DNA of 64,000 nucleotides from Heterohyrax brucei. Its lineage: Eukaryota > Chordata > Mammalia > Hyracoidea > Procaviidae. The number at the start of each line of letters is the position of its first letter. Position 1 is the stretch's first letter. The notes under the pieces are model-generated. The model was not told the DNA's origin. It was given only the letters and a program-made list of their open reading frames with translations, and did not search any database. The position numbers were made by a program, and so were the translations under genes. Where the stretch lies: the NCBI GenBank assembly GCA_028571685.1, contig CM053140.1, positions 63,432,201-63,496,200 of the forward strand, written 5' to 3'. Shown here piece after piece: positions 34,433 to 45,828 of this stretch.

Positions 34433-34883
34433 TCATTATCCAAGGCATTAGTGAGCTGAAATGGACTGGTATGGGCCATTTTGAATTGGACGATCATATG
34501 TTCTACTACACTGGAATTGACAGCTTGAAGATGAATCGCTCTGCAATCATTATCAAAAAGAGTATTTCAAGATGTATCCTGAGGTACAAAGCTGTTAGTG
34601 ATAGAATAATATCCACAGACCTACAAGGAGGACCAGTTAACATGACTATTATTCTAATTTATGTGCCAACCATTAATGCCAAAGATGAAGAAACTAAAGA
34701 TTTTTACCAGCTTCTGCAGTCTGAAACTAATCAAATATGCAATTAGGATGCATTGATAATTATTGCTGATTGGAATTCAAAAGTTGGAAACCAAGAAGGA
34801 TCAGTAGTTGGAAAATATGGCTTTGTTGACAGAATCAATGCAGGAGATCACACGATAGAATTTTGCAAGACTAAGGACTTCTT

Positions 34884-35051
34884 GGAAACCCTGGTGGCAC
34901 TGTGGTTAAGTGCCACGTCTGCTAACCAGAAGACTGGCAGTTTAAATCTGCCAGGCATTCTTTGGGAGCTTTATGGAACAGTTCTACTCTGTCCTATATG
35001 ATTGCTATGAGTCAGAATTGACTTGACGGCGGTGGGTTTGGTTTTTGGTTT
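34884..35051 (+). mobile_element. tRNA-derived SINE inside the RTE, with target duplication
   Basis: A complete copy: 'gaaaccctggtggcactgtggttaag' head, 'ctggcagtttaaatc' B-box region and 'gacttgacggcggtgggtttggttttt' end. The flanks AAGGACTTCTT (34873-34883) and AAGAACTTCTT (35052-35062) are an 11-bp target duplication with one change. Confidence 0.92.
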
Positions 35052-37424
35052 AAGAACTTCTTACTGCAAATATCTTTTTTCAGCAACATAAGCTATGACA
35101 CGGACCTTGCCAGATGCAACACACAGGAATCAAATCGACGACATCTGTGGAAAAAAAAAGGATGGAAAAGCTCAAGTTCATCAGTTAGAATAAGGCCAGG
35201 GGTTGGCTGTGGAACAGACCATCAGTTGCTTGTATACAAGTTCAGGTTGAAACTGAAAAAAATTAGAACAAGTCCACAAGAGTCAAAGTATGACCTTGAG
35301 TATACTCCACTTGATTTCAGAGAGCATCTCAGGAACAGATATGATGCCCTGAACACTAATGACCAAAGATCAGATGAGTTACGGAATGGCATCAAGGACA
35401 TCATAAATGAAGAAAGAGGTTATTAAAAAGACAAGGAAGAAAAGACCATAATGGATGTCAGCAGTGACTATGAAACTTGCCTTCAAAGTGGAGCAGCAAG
35501 AGGAAGAATTGATGAAGTAAAAGAATTGAACAGGAGATTTCAAAGAGTGAGTCAAGAAGACAAAGTAAAGTATTATGAGTAGGATGACATGTACAAAGAG
35601 CTGGAGACAGAAAAGCCCAAGGGAACAACATGCTTGGCTTTTCTCAAGCTGAAAGAACTGAGAAAAAATTGAAGCCTTGAATTGCAGGAGTGAAGAGTTT
35701 TTTGGAAAAGCATTAAATGACACAGGAAGCATCAAAATGAGATGGAAGGAATACACAGAGTCTGTATACAGAAAAAACTGGTTGCTGTTTTCAAGAGGTA
35801 ACATACGATCAGGAACCAATAGTACTGACGGAAGAAGTCGAAGCTGCACTGAAGGGGTCAGCAACAGACAAGTTTCCAGGAATTGATGGAATATCAGTTG
35901 AGATGTTTCAACAAGTAAACACAGTGCTGGAAATACTCACTCATCTATACCAAGAAATTTAGAAGACAGCTAGCTACCTGGCCAACCTACTTGCAGAGAT
36001 CCGTATTTATGCCTATCTCCAAGAAAGGTGACCCAACAGAATGTGGAAATTATCGGACAATGTTACAAGCAAATGAAACTTTGAAGAAAGTAATTCAAAA
36101 GTGACTGCAGCAGTACATTGACAGGGAACTGCCAGAAATTCAGACCAGATTCAGGAGATGTGGAACCAGGAGTATCATTATTGATGTCAGATGAATCCTG
36201 GCTGAAAGCAGAAAATACCAGAAAGATAACATGTGTTTTATTGATTATGCAAAGGCATTTGACTGTGTGGATCATAACAAATTATGGATAACATTGTGAA
36301 GAATAGGAATTCCAGGTTCTTGAGGAACCTATAAACAGATTAAGAGGCAGTTGTTCAGAAAGAACAAGGGGATATTGCATGGTTTAAAGTCAGGAAAAGT
36401 GTGTGTCAGGATTATATCTTTTCATCATAACTATTCAGTCTTTGAGCTGAGAAAATAATTTGAGAAACTGTACTGTATGAAGAAGAACAGGGCGTCAGTA
36501 TTGTGGGAAAAATCACTAACAACCTGCATTGCACAAATGACACAATTTTGCTGGCTGAAAGTGAACAGGACTTGAGTACTTAGTAATGAAGATCAAAGAC
36601 CTTCAGCATAGATTGCACCTCAACATCAAGAAAACAAAAATCCTCACAACTTGACTGGTAAGCAACATCATGATAAATGGAGAAAAGATTGAATTTGTCA
36701 AGGATTTCATTTTATTGGGGTCCACTATCAACACCTGTGGAAGAAGCAGTCAGAAAATCAAATGAAGCATTTTAGTAGGCAAATCTGCTGCAGAAGACCT
36801 CTTTAAAATGTTAAAAGCCAAAGACATCACTTTGAAGACTAATGTGTGCCTGATCCAAGGCATAGTATTTTCAGTTGCCTCATATGCATGTGAAAACTGG
36901 GCGATGAATAAGTAAGACAGAAGAAGAATTGATACCTTTGAATTGTGATGTTGGTGAAGAGTATTGAATATACCATGCCAAAAGAACAAACGTATTGGTC
37001 TAGGAGGAAGTACAACCAGAGCTCTCCTTAGGAACAAGGATGGTGAGATTATGTCTTATCTACTTTGGACATGTTGGAGACATGTTGGAGACATCCCTGG
37101 AGAAGGGCATCATCCTTGGTAAGGTAGAGCGTCAGGTAAAAAGAGAAAGACCCTCAAGGAGATAGATTGACTGACACAGTGGCTGTTACATTGGGTTTAA
37201 GCATAATAATGATTGTGACGTGGTGCAGGACTGGGCAGTGTTTTGTTCTGTGGTACTTAGGGTCACTATGAGTTGGAACTACTCAATGGCACCTAACAAC
37301 AACAACAAGGAGGCTTATACTGGCAGTTATGACCAGATTCATATTGTATAAAGAACACTTGCAAGTTAGGCTAGAGAGAAGAGAAACAGGTGATCACGAG
37401 ACAGGTTAAGAAGTATTTCTGTTA

Positions 37425-38768
37425 GTGTTTTGTGGCAGGTCATTACCTCCAAAAATGTCTGTGCCCTACTGCCTGGAAACTATGAATATATTACCTTACA
37501 TGACAAAAGCTATTTTGCATAGATGATTGAATTAAGACTCTTGATAGGGGGATATTATCTTGGATTCTCTGGGTGGTCCAATGTAATCACAGCAGTCCTC
37601 ACAAGGGAAGAAGCAAGGTAGCAGAGTCAGAGTAGGAAATATGACAAGAGAAGCCATATGATCACTGGCTGAGAGCCTGGAGCCAAGAAATATGGGAAAC
37701 CTTTGAAAGCTCGAAAAGCAATGTAAAATGGTTAATAGTAGCATCAGAACCTATCTAAATTTATGAGGACAGAAAATCACCATCAGCCTAAAGCCAAGTC
37801 CTGTGAGGTAGAAGTCAGATCCGTCTCCAGCTTTCAACCTTTTTAGACATCCTGACACCAGCCATTCCTCCCATAGTGCTTGGTTTCACTATTGGGTTCA
37901 ATAATTTGTTGTGATGGCCACGCACAACTCACAGACTATACTCACGATTAGAGGGTTTGTTATGAAAGTAACACATTGCAGTTCAAGATCAGGATCAACT
38001 TGGAAGTAACAGGAACAACACAGGACACAGGATACAGTTTTTCAATCAGGACAGCTTCCAACCATGAAATTTTTTCTCCGCTGTGCCTGCAAGCAAACAG
38101 GCCTTGCTCTCAGCCTCTGCCCTGCTTGGGCAAGCATTACAACTCTTTAGCTCCTCCTGGTAAGTATCCAGAGGCACCCCAGTCTGTTAGGAAGTCTGTT
38201 GAGTGAATGTGCTCAGCTCTCTTGGTCTGTAGGTCAGTGATCCCACTATAGTTATTTGCTATCCTATGCTGTTGCAATTTGTGTCTTCTCTAGTGCTATA
38301 GCTCTCGCTCTGTCTCCTGCATGTAGGAAGTTTGTAGTGCAGGGACCCTAGGTCCAGAGGACATGCCCCACTCTTGGCTCTTCTTCAAGGTAGTGAGGTC
38401 TCCCTTCAGTCTATGTGGGGATCACTACTTATATGCCTAGTACAAAGGCAAACCTGACCAACTCCTTTGGTAGGTCGCAAGCATCTTATTTTCACAGGCC
38501 CAGTCCAATCCTGGCATGGGTTTTACATACTTTATTTGCATAGTCCTATCCAATCTTTTTATGGTAGTTACAAGATCATGGCCAAAAAGGCCATGTGAAT
38601 GAGAAAACCAGTGCCCTGCAGGCTCCCACTGAGCCTTCAGAAGCAATGTAGCCTTGTAGACAACTTAATTTCAGCTAAGACTCATGTTGGATGTCACACC
38701 TCCAAGATTATAATTATTTCATTTTTTGTTTTTTTTGTTATAGCAGCAAAAGGAAATTAATACACGTT
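37425..38768 (+). mobile_element. MaLR-type LTR, split by a larger LTR-like repeat
   Basis: Left piece about 37425-37700 ('tgtggcaggtcattacctcc', 'gacaaaagctattttgc', 'gtaatcacagcagtcctcacaaggg'). Right piece about 38612-38768 ('gagccttcagaagc', 'gttatagcagcaaaaggaaattaatac'). The pieces match the two halves of one MaLR LTR. The exact joining point is not clear. Confidence 0.6.
37790..38575 (+). repeat. LTR-like interspersed repeat, copy 1
   Basis: About 780 bases aligned with 49040-49850: 'cctgtgaggtagaagtcag', 'ttcaacctttttagacatcctgacacc', 'gatcaggatcaacttggaagtaacaggaacaac', 'gccctgcttgggcaag', 'tcctatccaatc'. Two dispersed copies in one window show a repeat family. The style suggests an LTR, but I cannot name it, and the TG...CA ends are not clear. 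Orientation is relative to copy 2. Confidence 0.6.
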
Positions 38769-38769
38769 C

Positions 38770-40500
38770 TTTGATTACAATCAACAGAAACAGATTCAGG
38801 CCACATTAAGGAAATTTACTGAGAGAAATTAACTGAGACTTCAAAACCAAAGCACAGATCTCAGAAATGAGAAGAAATAGGGTTGCTTTGGGAAATATCA
38901 GCACTAGGACAAGAAGAAGTGTGGAGGAATATTTGTTACAGAGCCTTGCTGTTCTCATGTGGAAGGACTTCTTTCAGTGTAACATGGTTGTCTTTTAATT
39001 CCATTCCCTTATCCACGTGTTATTCTCCAGGAGAGCGAGCATCTGTAACTTGCCTGTTTGTTGAGTTTGGGAGGAAAGAACTGAGTTCAACTCAGCTCTT
39101 CCTCTCTCTTTCTTTTTGAGATTTGCTTGCCTGCTAGTAGCGTGCTTTTTGCACTGTTCCTGAATCCCCCAATTTTCCAGAGTCCTGCCCCCATGGGGAT
39201 TTTTCAACATTGCCTGAGACCAGGTGGTGAAGCTGAAATCTGGGGTCCAGTATCAGTAAGTCTTCTTCTCTGCCAGACCTAAAGGTGGGTCTTCAACATC
39301 TTTGTTGGTAACAAAGGTAGTATTTTGATATCCCTCTTCATTACTTCAGTGGCAATGGGTTTCTTCCTTACTTCTGTGGCTATTTCTCATGACTCTAACA
39401 TTGGGAGAGGCCGTGCCAAATCCCAACAATTTCTCAATTGATCCTGGGATCAGAATGGCTCCGGCTGTTTTCCATGCCTGTGCTTTCCACTGAAGATTCA
39501 AATTCCTGATGTGGCTCACCCCTTGGCAAAGGCAGTGACTGTAGGGAGTGGGAGGAGTAATTTCCTAAGAGAAAAGGTTGGCAGTTTCCAAAATAAAGGA
39601 GAAAAGCTATCCAACACACAGAAATAACATATGTCCACCACGGGGAGTTATTGCAAAGGTCCTGGACTATGGAGATAGAATTAATGGGATTTGACATCAG
39701 ACCAGATGGGTGTAAGAATGTCTTGACGAGGTAACTTGCCATTAATTAGCATTTCATTCATTGATTCATTCAACATACACTTAATAAGCATCTACGTGTC
39801 TGGTATTGTGGTTGGTTCCAGAGATTCAGTGGTAAACAAACAGGATCTCTCACACTTGTGGAATTTACAGACAAGAAAGCCAGAGATTAAAATACAGTGA
39901 CTGGATGCTGTGTTAGGTATTCTACAGGCTGCAATAGAACATATTGGAGGGATATGTAGCTCAAATTTGAAAAGAAGTGATGCCTAAATGAGATAAAACT
40001 TTCATAACAAGGAAGGTGTACCTAGAGAAGAGCAAGAATAGTGTTCCAGACCATGGAAACAGCACATGCTTGGAAACAAGAGAGAATACAGTAAGTTTAA
40101 GGGAATTCTGGTACTCAGCAGAGGAACATCTCTCTTGTGTTTGAAAATCCTATGCTAGAAAGAATTTTGGGGAAAGCAGAGCCACTTCTCACCCAACAGA
40201 ATCTGAGAGTTTAGGATCTTGCCTACATTCTGGCAACAGAGGCATGAGCACATGACTAGGGTTGGCCAGTGGAATACTTTTGCACAGGACTTTGACTCTT
40301 GAGGTGTAGAGGTGAAAGAGCAGTGCCACCTGGCACTTGTTCGTGGCAGGGAGGTGAGAGGCCAGCAGCAGTGGGGTGGCCAGTGGCCAGTGGTGGCTGT
40401 TCAAAGCAGACTTTACGTGTGTCACACCTTTGGCTGCATTCTTAGCCCAATTGCTTTAGGTTCCTCCCCTACTCACTTTTGTCATTTATGAACACTTACA
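38770..40500. other. Intergenic DNA with an L2-like stretch
   Basis: About 39745-40095 resembles an L2 3' end ('cattcattgattcattcaacatac', 'gtggtaaacaaacagg', 'gtgatgcctaaatgag', 'gaaacagcacatgc'). The remaining 1.2 kb shows nothing I recognise. No gene seen. Confidence 0.5.
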
Positions 40501-40508
40501 TTATTCAG

Positions 40509-40706
40509 GTTTCCTGGGAGGCACAAATGGTTAAGCAATTAATAGCCTGAAAGGTTGCTGGTTCAAACCCACCCAGAGGCATCTGGGAAGACAGGGCTGG
40601 AGATCTGCTTCTGAAAGGTCACAGCCTTGCACACCTGTGGAACAGGTCTACTCTATTTACGCGGGGTTACTGTTAGTCAGACCTGATTAACAGCGAGAAG
40701 CAACAG
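40509..40706 (+). mobile_element. tRNA-derived SINE, 'cctgggaggcacaaa' subtype
   Basis: 'cctgggaggcacaaatggttaagc' head, 'gttgctggttcaaacccacccagaggc' B-box region, 'gatctgcttctgaaaggtcacagcc' and a degraded tail 'gttactgttagtcagacctgattaacag'. The best example of this subtype in the window. Confidence 0.85.
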
Positions 40707-41144
40707 CCACATTATTCAATAAATTCCTTCACTGCTTAGTTTAGTAACCAAGAACTGTGACTGGCACAGAACTGAGAATGGGCCAGCTTGATTAAGTTAC
40801 AGCTTGAAACGGTTAAGAAGAGGGTAGGGAGATAAAGACCCATGGAAAAAATCTTCTAGCGGCTTCTGTGGGAGGCTTTCTTCCGCAGTGCAAAAAGTGG
40901 TACCCAGGAGGAAAGGCTGCCTTCCTCCACCTATGGGTGTTGAGACAGGATACAATAATCATGGAGCAGGAGCTGAAAGACTCAGAGAGAAGCCAGCCTA
41001 GACTCTGATGGCACTGAGCTGACAAATTAAACTAGGTGTTAATTTCCTCCTGATCTCTTTGAACGGGAGATAAACTCCTAATGTTTAGCCAAGTTTATTT
41101 GGCCATTCTGCTACCTGCTGCCAGAAGCATCTTATACGACACTG

Positions 41145-41483
41145 TTGTTGTTAGCTGCCATTGAGTCAGCCCCCAACTCACAGCGACCCTATGCACGAAG
41201 GAATAAAATGTTGACCAGTCCCGTACCATCTCTGTGACCGCTTGTGGATCAGACCATGGCAATCTCTAGGGCTTTCACTGGCTGATGTTTGGAAGTGGAT
41301 CACCATTTCTTTCTTCCTAGTCTGTCTTAGTCTGGAAGCTCCCCTGAAACCTGTTCAACATTATGTAATGCTGCTGCATTACATGCCTCTAGTGATAGAT
41401 CAGTGGTACACTGGCTGGAAATTGAACCTGAGTCTCCAGCATGGAAGGAGAAAACTCTACCACCGAACTATGATTGTACCTGT
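41145..41483 (-). mobile_element. tRNA-Gly-headed SINE with RTE-like body and tail
   Basis: Starts 'gttgttgttagctgcc' (reversed AAC tail) and has 'cttcctagtctgtcttagtctggaagctcccctgaaacctgttc' in the body. It ends in a reversed tRNA-Gly-like head ('gaacctgagtctccagcatgg...actctaccaccgaac'). This is the clearest minus-strand copy of the family. Confidence 0.75.
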
Positions 41484-41598
41484 TGACGCGATACTGAAAG
41501 TCACCTGACCCCTCTGCCTCAGTTTCTCTTGGCAAAATGAGGGTGATAATACCTATCTCACGGGATCATAATAAATATTCAGTCTGCTGTTTATTAGA

Positions 41599-41772
41599 TG
41601 GAAACCCTGGTGGCACAGCGGTTAAGAGCTACAGCTACTAACAAAAGGGTCAGTGGTTCAAATCCACAAGGTGCTCCTTGGAAACCTTATGGGGCAGTTC
41701 TATGTGATTCTGTCATATAGGTTCACTGTGAGTCGGAATTGACTCGACGGCAACAGGTTTGGTTTTTTTAAT
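41599..41772 (+). mobile_element. tRNA-derived SINE (AfroSINE type), full length
   Basis: Very well preserved: 'gaaaccctggtggcacagcggttaag' (A box), 'gtggttcaaatcc' (B box), 'gctccttggaaaccttatggggcagttc', 'gagtcggaattgactcgacggcaacaggtttggtttttt'. Its low divergence suggests a recent insertion compared with its neighbours. Confidence 0.92.
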
Positions 41773-43435
41773 AGTGGACACTCAGGAAATGTTAATTATC
41801 ATTGCCCATATACAGGAGAGCAGAAAGACTAAACCTGGAGAAGCAACATTTGAGAGGAAAGAGAAGAGCCAACAAAGGAGTCGGACAATGATCAGAGAAA
41901 TAAAAGGAAAATCTGAAATTCCATTTTACCCATCTTACCCTTTATTATCTGGAAAACTCCTACTTATCCTTATAAGTCCTTTAAGTATTTCCTTTTCTGT
42001 GGAGACTTCTGGGTGCTCCACTTGCAACCTCACCCTCAAAAAGAGTCCTGATGTTTTGGACTCATATAGCACATTTTCTTATTATTTCACTTGTACTGTT
42101 TTATTGTGATTTTCTGCTTTTCTGTTAGCCTCCTGTCTCAGACACGAGTGAACTTCTTGAGAGCTGGATTTCCTAACTGGCTGCCTTGCACCTTGGTTGG
42201 GGCCTGGCAGCTGGTGGTGTGAAAAAGGCTGACATATGATGACTGATTACTTTGTACCAGGCCCTGTGTTAAGTGCTTTGTACGTATTAAGTTCATTTCA
42301 TCCTCATGACAATTGGATGAGGTAGATGCTATTATTAGCACCATTCTACAAATGAACAAATTTAAAAACCGAAAGGTGAAGTGACATGTCCAAAGTTATG
42401 GCTAGTAAATGACAGAGCTGAGCTACAAATTCAGGTAATCTTGTTCCCCAGCCTGTGCTGTTAAGCACTATGCTACGTGTCTCTCATATCTAATAGACAC
42501 GGATAAAGTTTTGTTGGCTGAAATAAGAAGAAACACCAGAGTTTCAAGGAGTATGTCAGTCAGCTTCAGCTAAATTATGCTGTAGGGACAAATAACCCCA
42601 GAATAGTAGTTTACAGAAGAGGTTACATGTCAACTGCGGATCAGCCACGGCTCTGCTGCAAGTCAGGGAAACAGGCTGCAAGAGCAGCTCTCACCTGGAA
42701 GGATGCTGTTGTCAGGGATACGCTGGCGAGCTGGAGTCAGCTGATGCTAGCCTTTCTTTCCAACTCCGTGGTCAGTAATGTCACCGTGGTGGCTTAAACT
42801 TGGCCATGGTGGGAATGTTTATATCATGCAGGTAACACTAAGAGAAGATGGAAGAAACATACAGAGTTAGAGGACCTAGAGGATGGGACTCCTAATTAAT
42901 ACTCCACCGATTGTCAGGCCATTTATACTCACATCCTCCACCACCTCAAACCCTTCCTCTAAGTTGTTTTGCACACCCTGTGGAGAACCCCAGAAGATTT
43001 CAGATCTAAGTGGCTCAGAGCAATCAGACTTGTGTAGAAGCTTCAGTGGTGACCGACAGGCTTAGGTCACTGCATGTGCTCAACAATGCAAGAGAACTCA
43101 TGTCAAGGAACCAAGAGACTCATGCCAAGGAACAAAAAAAAATCACCAGATGTATGTCATCCGTTGTAGCCAAGCCCATTTCAGAAATGAAGTTCCTTTG
43201 ACCACTTCTGTGCCAAGTCTTAGCCCTACATCATTATAAATAATCAGTGAAAACTGTGAATAGTTAGAAATTTCTGATTCTGCCCACCACCTTCTTCTAT
43301 CCCTAAATGAATACGTGAAACATCCTACTATTAGGGCCCCTACTGTTGCCCTTACATTTCATTCCATGATCTTTATTATTTTAGATTTTATATTTAGCTC
43401 TTTGATCTATATTGAGTCAGAATGGTTTTTAGATC
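41773..43435. other. Intergenic DNA, old repeats only
   Basis: About 42235-42430 resembles MIR in minus orientation ('gaccaggccctgtgttaagtgctttg', 'attggatgaggtagatgctatta'). About 42560-42830 ('ttcagctaaattatgctgtagggacaaataacccc') looks like an ancient interspersed repeat that also appears in part near 48060-48450. I do not name the family. No gene seen. Confidence 0.5.
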
Positions 43436-43520
43436 AGATTTAGTTGCCAAATTACTATTAAAAAAAAATTACTGTGTTAAAATATATCTAACCTAAAATT
43501 TACCATTTTAAGCATGTTTT

Positions 43521-44040
43521 TCTTTCTTTTTTTAAAATTATGATTAAGTGAAAGTTTACAGTCCCGCCTATCTGCAGCTCCCTCTGGTCTCCCCACCTGG
43601 TGACAGCACACTCCTCCTTTTCACTCTATATACCTAGCTAGTATCCTCTTAGCAAGCATCTGTCCCCCCACCACCTTCTCTCCCATCTAGAAAAAGGCCA
43701 GTAGGGCAGCGTCCTGTAAATGCATAGAACCATAAGGTACACACACCATACGGTCATACTGTGTCCCTGAGTCCAGTCCGTTCTTGACTCAAAAGTTGAG
43801 TCATTACTGTTTTCCAGTCAGTGACAGCAGCAGGTCCAGGGGCGACATTCCCAGGGGACACTCCAGCCCCTCGGCCCATCAGTTCAGATCTTTTAGCAGA
43901 GTTCTTGAGCTGCACAGTTCTTTTTCTCGTGTTACCTCAGGGACTCTACATTGTGTCCCCCCATCACAGCTGTCTGTGATGGTGGGTGGGTACCATCTGA
44001 TTCTTCTGGTCTCGTGTTAATACAGTCTCCCATTCAGAGA
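43521..44040 (-). mobile_element. Younger L1 LINE 3' end (afrotherian type)
   Basis: Begins with a T-rich run (reversed poly(A)), then 'gtgaaagtttacagtcc', 'gtgacagcacactcctcc', 'cagggactctacattgtgtcccc' and 'gtaccatctgattcttctgg'. It matches the insert at 58501-58901. It lies within the older L1. Confidence 0.75.
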
Positions 44041-44074
44041 AACAGAAAATCTTAACTGAAAATCCTAATAAAAG

Positions 44075-44376
44075 AAAGGTGTTTTAAAAAATGGTCCCCT
44101 AAGGAGCTCACTGGTGAACAAAAGCAAAGGAAAGTTGACGTTTGTCAAGAACTTTAGGAGAGGCAAGATGATGTTTTGGGCCATGTTATCACCGGTGATG
44201 AAACATGTGTGTACCAACACGACCCTGAAACAAAGTGTCAAAGTGCACAATGGAAGTCAGTCAATTCTCTGCAACCAAAAAGTTCATTCAGTCCAATTTA
44301 AAAGTCAAAAAGATGTTGCCAACCTTTTTTGATATCAGAGGGATTTTTCATTATGAATTTATACCCATTTTAATCA
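44075..44376 (+). pseudogene. Mariner-type transposase remnant
   Basis: One frame from about 44080 reads like the middle of a mariner transposase: R-F-K-K-W-S-P-K-E-L-T, then after a broken stretch V-I-T-G-D-E-T (44187-44207 region), P-E-T-K-C-Q-S and, past a stop, F-F-D-I-R-G-I near 44327-44350. The Asp of GDET and the Asp of FFDIRG are the first two catalytic acids of the D,D34D triad. The N-terminal DNA-binding part, the third Asp and both terminal inverted repeats are absent. It cannot move. Confidence 0.75.
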
Positions 44377-45130
44377 TTTTTAAGTGTATAATTCAGTGAC
44401 ATTAATTACACTGACAGTCTTGTGCAACCTTCACCGTTATCTGTTTCCAAAATTTTTTCATCTTTCCAAACAGAAACTCTGTAGCCATTAAGCAATAACT
44501 CCTCATTTCCCCCTTTCCCCAGACTCTGGTAACCTCTAATCTACTTTCTGTCCCTATGAATTTGCCTGTTCTGGATATTTCATGTTAAGTAGGATCAGAC
44601 AATATTTGTCTTTTTGAGTCTTGCCTATTTTATTTTGCATGCTTTCAGGATTCAATGGTGTCATAGCCTGTATTAAAACTTCATTATTTTTTATACCTGA
44701 ATAATATTCAAATGTATGTATATACTACATTTTGTTTCTCTGTTCGCTTGTTGAAGGGCTGTTGGGTTCTTTCCATGTTTTGACTATTTTGAATAATGCT
44801 GCTATGAACATTAGTGTACAAGTATCTGAGTTCCTGCTTTCGGTTCTTTTTCAACCTAGGAATGGAATTGCTGGGTCGTATGGTAATTTTACATGTAACT
44901 TCTCTGGGGAACCACCAAACTGTTTTCCACACTGGCTGTACCGTTATATAACCCAAGCAGTTGTGGATTTTATAACCCAAAGTTTGGGGACCAACCAACA
45001 ATAGATAAAGGTCCCAATTTCCCTTCATGTTCAACAACTATTCTTTTCCATTTTTCTAATAGTAGTCATGCTAGTAAAGTGGTATCTCACTTCGGTTTTG
45101 ATTTGCATTTCCCTAGTAATAATGACAGGA

Positions 45131-45828
45131 GTCCCTGGGTGGTGGAGTTACAAGATCAACTGCCCACTAGCTTAAAGCTTAGTGGTTGGAACCTTCTCAG
45201 AGGTGTCTTAGGAGACAAACCTAGCAATCTGCTTCCAAAAGGTCATAGCTTTCAAAACATTATGGAACAGTTCTGCTCTGCACACATGGTGTTGCCAAAA
45301 GTCAGAATCAGTTTGATGGCAACTGTCCTGGATTGAACTGTTTCTCCCCAAATCTGTAGCAATTTGGCTACACAATTCCTGGTATTATGGGATGTTCCTC
45401 CATGTTGGAATGCCTGCCTCTATGATGCTAATGAGGGTGGATGGGTGCTGTCATGTTGGTGGTGCAGGATTTAACATGTGAAATTGTTTTGTGCCTTGAA
45501 GCAGCCTCTTGAGCTATAAAATGAAAGGGAGGCAACTGAGGTTTGGCGACCACACAGCGGCAAAAAAGAAAGCAGTGCCAGGAGTTGAGTGTGTCCTTTG
45601 GGAAGGACCAGGGTCTCTGCACTTGAGAAACTTCCAGTTCAAGGGAAGATTGATGACAAGGGCCTTCCTCCAGTGCCAGCAGAGGAAAGCCTTCCCCTGA
45701 AGCTGACACCTTGAATTTGGTCTTCTAGCTTACTAGACTGTAACAAATAAAATTTCTCTTTTTAAAGCCATCCATTTGTGGCATTTCTGTTAAAATAGCA
45801 CTAGATAACTAAAACAGCAACTAAGAAC
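45131..45828 (+). mobile_element. tRNA-derived SINE, split by a solo LTR
   Basis: Head and body at 45131-45323 ('gagtccctgggtggtggagtta...gtcagaatcagtttgatggcaac'), of the 'aggtcatagc' long subtype. A few tail bases ('taagaacaatgg') lie beyond the LTR. 'taataatgaca' before and 'atataatgaca' after fit a target duplication in the old L1. Confidence 0.75.
45324..45816 (+). mobile_element. Solo LTR (family A) with 5-bp target duplication
   Basis: A 493-base element starting TGTCCTGGATTGAACTG and ending AGATAACTAAAACA, flanked by GCAAC at 45319-45323 and 45817-45821. An AATAAA lies near 45748. It is the same family as the split minus-strand LTR at 16724-18563. Non-coding. Confidence 0.85.

Larger units (their letters stand above)
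33773..37308 (+). mobile_element. RTE-clade LINE, nearly full length, inactive
   Basis: The most complete RTE here, about 3.2 kb without its two SINE insertions. It starts near 'gtctgtcaattcactgta' and ends CACCTAACAACAACAACAA. From about 34440 an apurinic-type endonuclease domain can be followed, with the catalytic ADWN stretch at about 34763-34774 (the Asp-Trp-Asn core is kept, the preceding Gly is Ala). The reverse-transcriptase region spans about 35870-36700. Its Y-A-D-D site near 36525-36545 reads C-T-N-D-T, so a metal-binding Asp is lost. Stops and frameshifts occur throughout. SINEs at 34264-34432 and 34884-35051 interrupt it. RTE elements copy themselves by target-primed reverse transcription and probably power the local SINEs. 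Confidence 0.9.

Noticed and set aside
35379..35864. 161-residue minus-strand frame, hydrophobic
   Set aside because: It is antisense to the RTE LINE coding region; the hydrophobicity reflects reversed Lys/Asn-rich codons.
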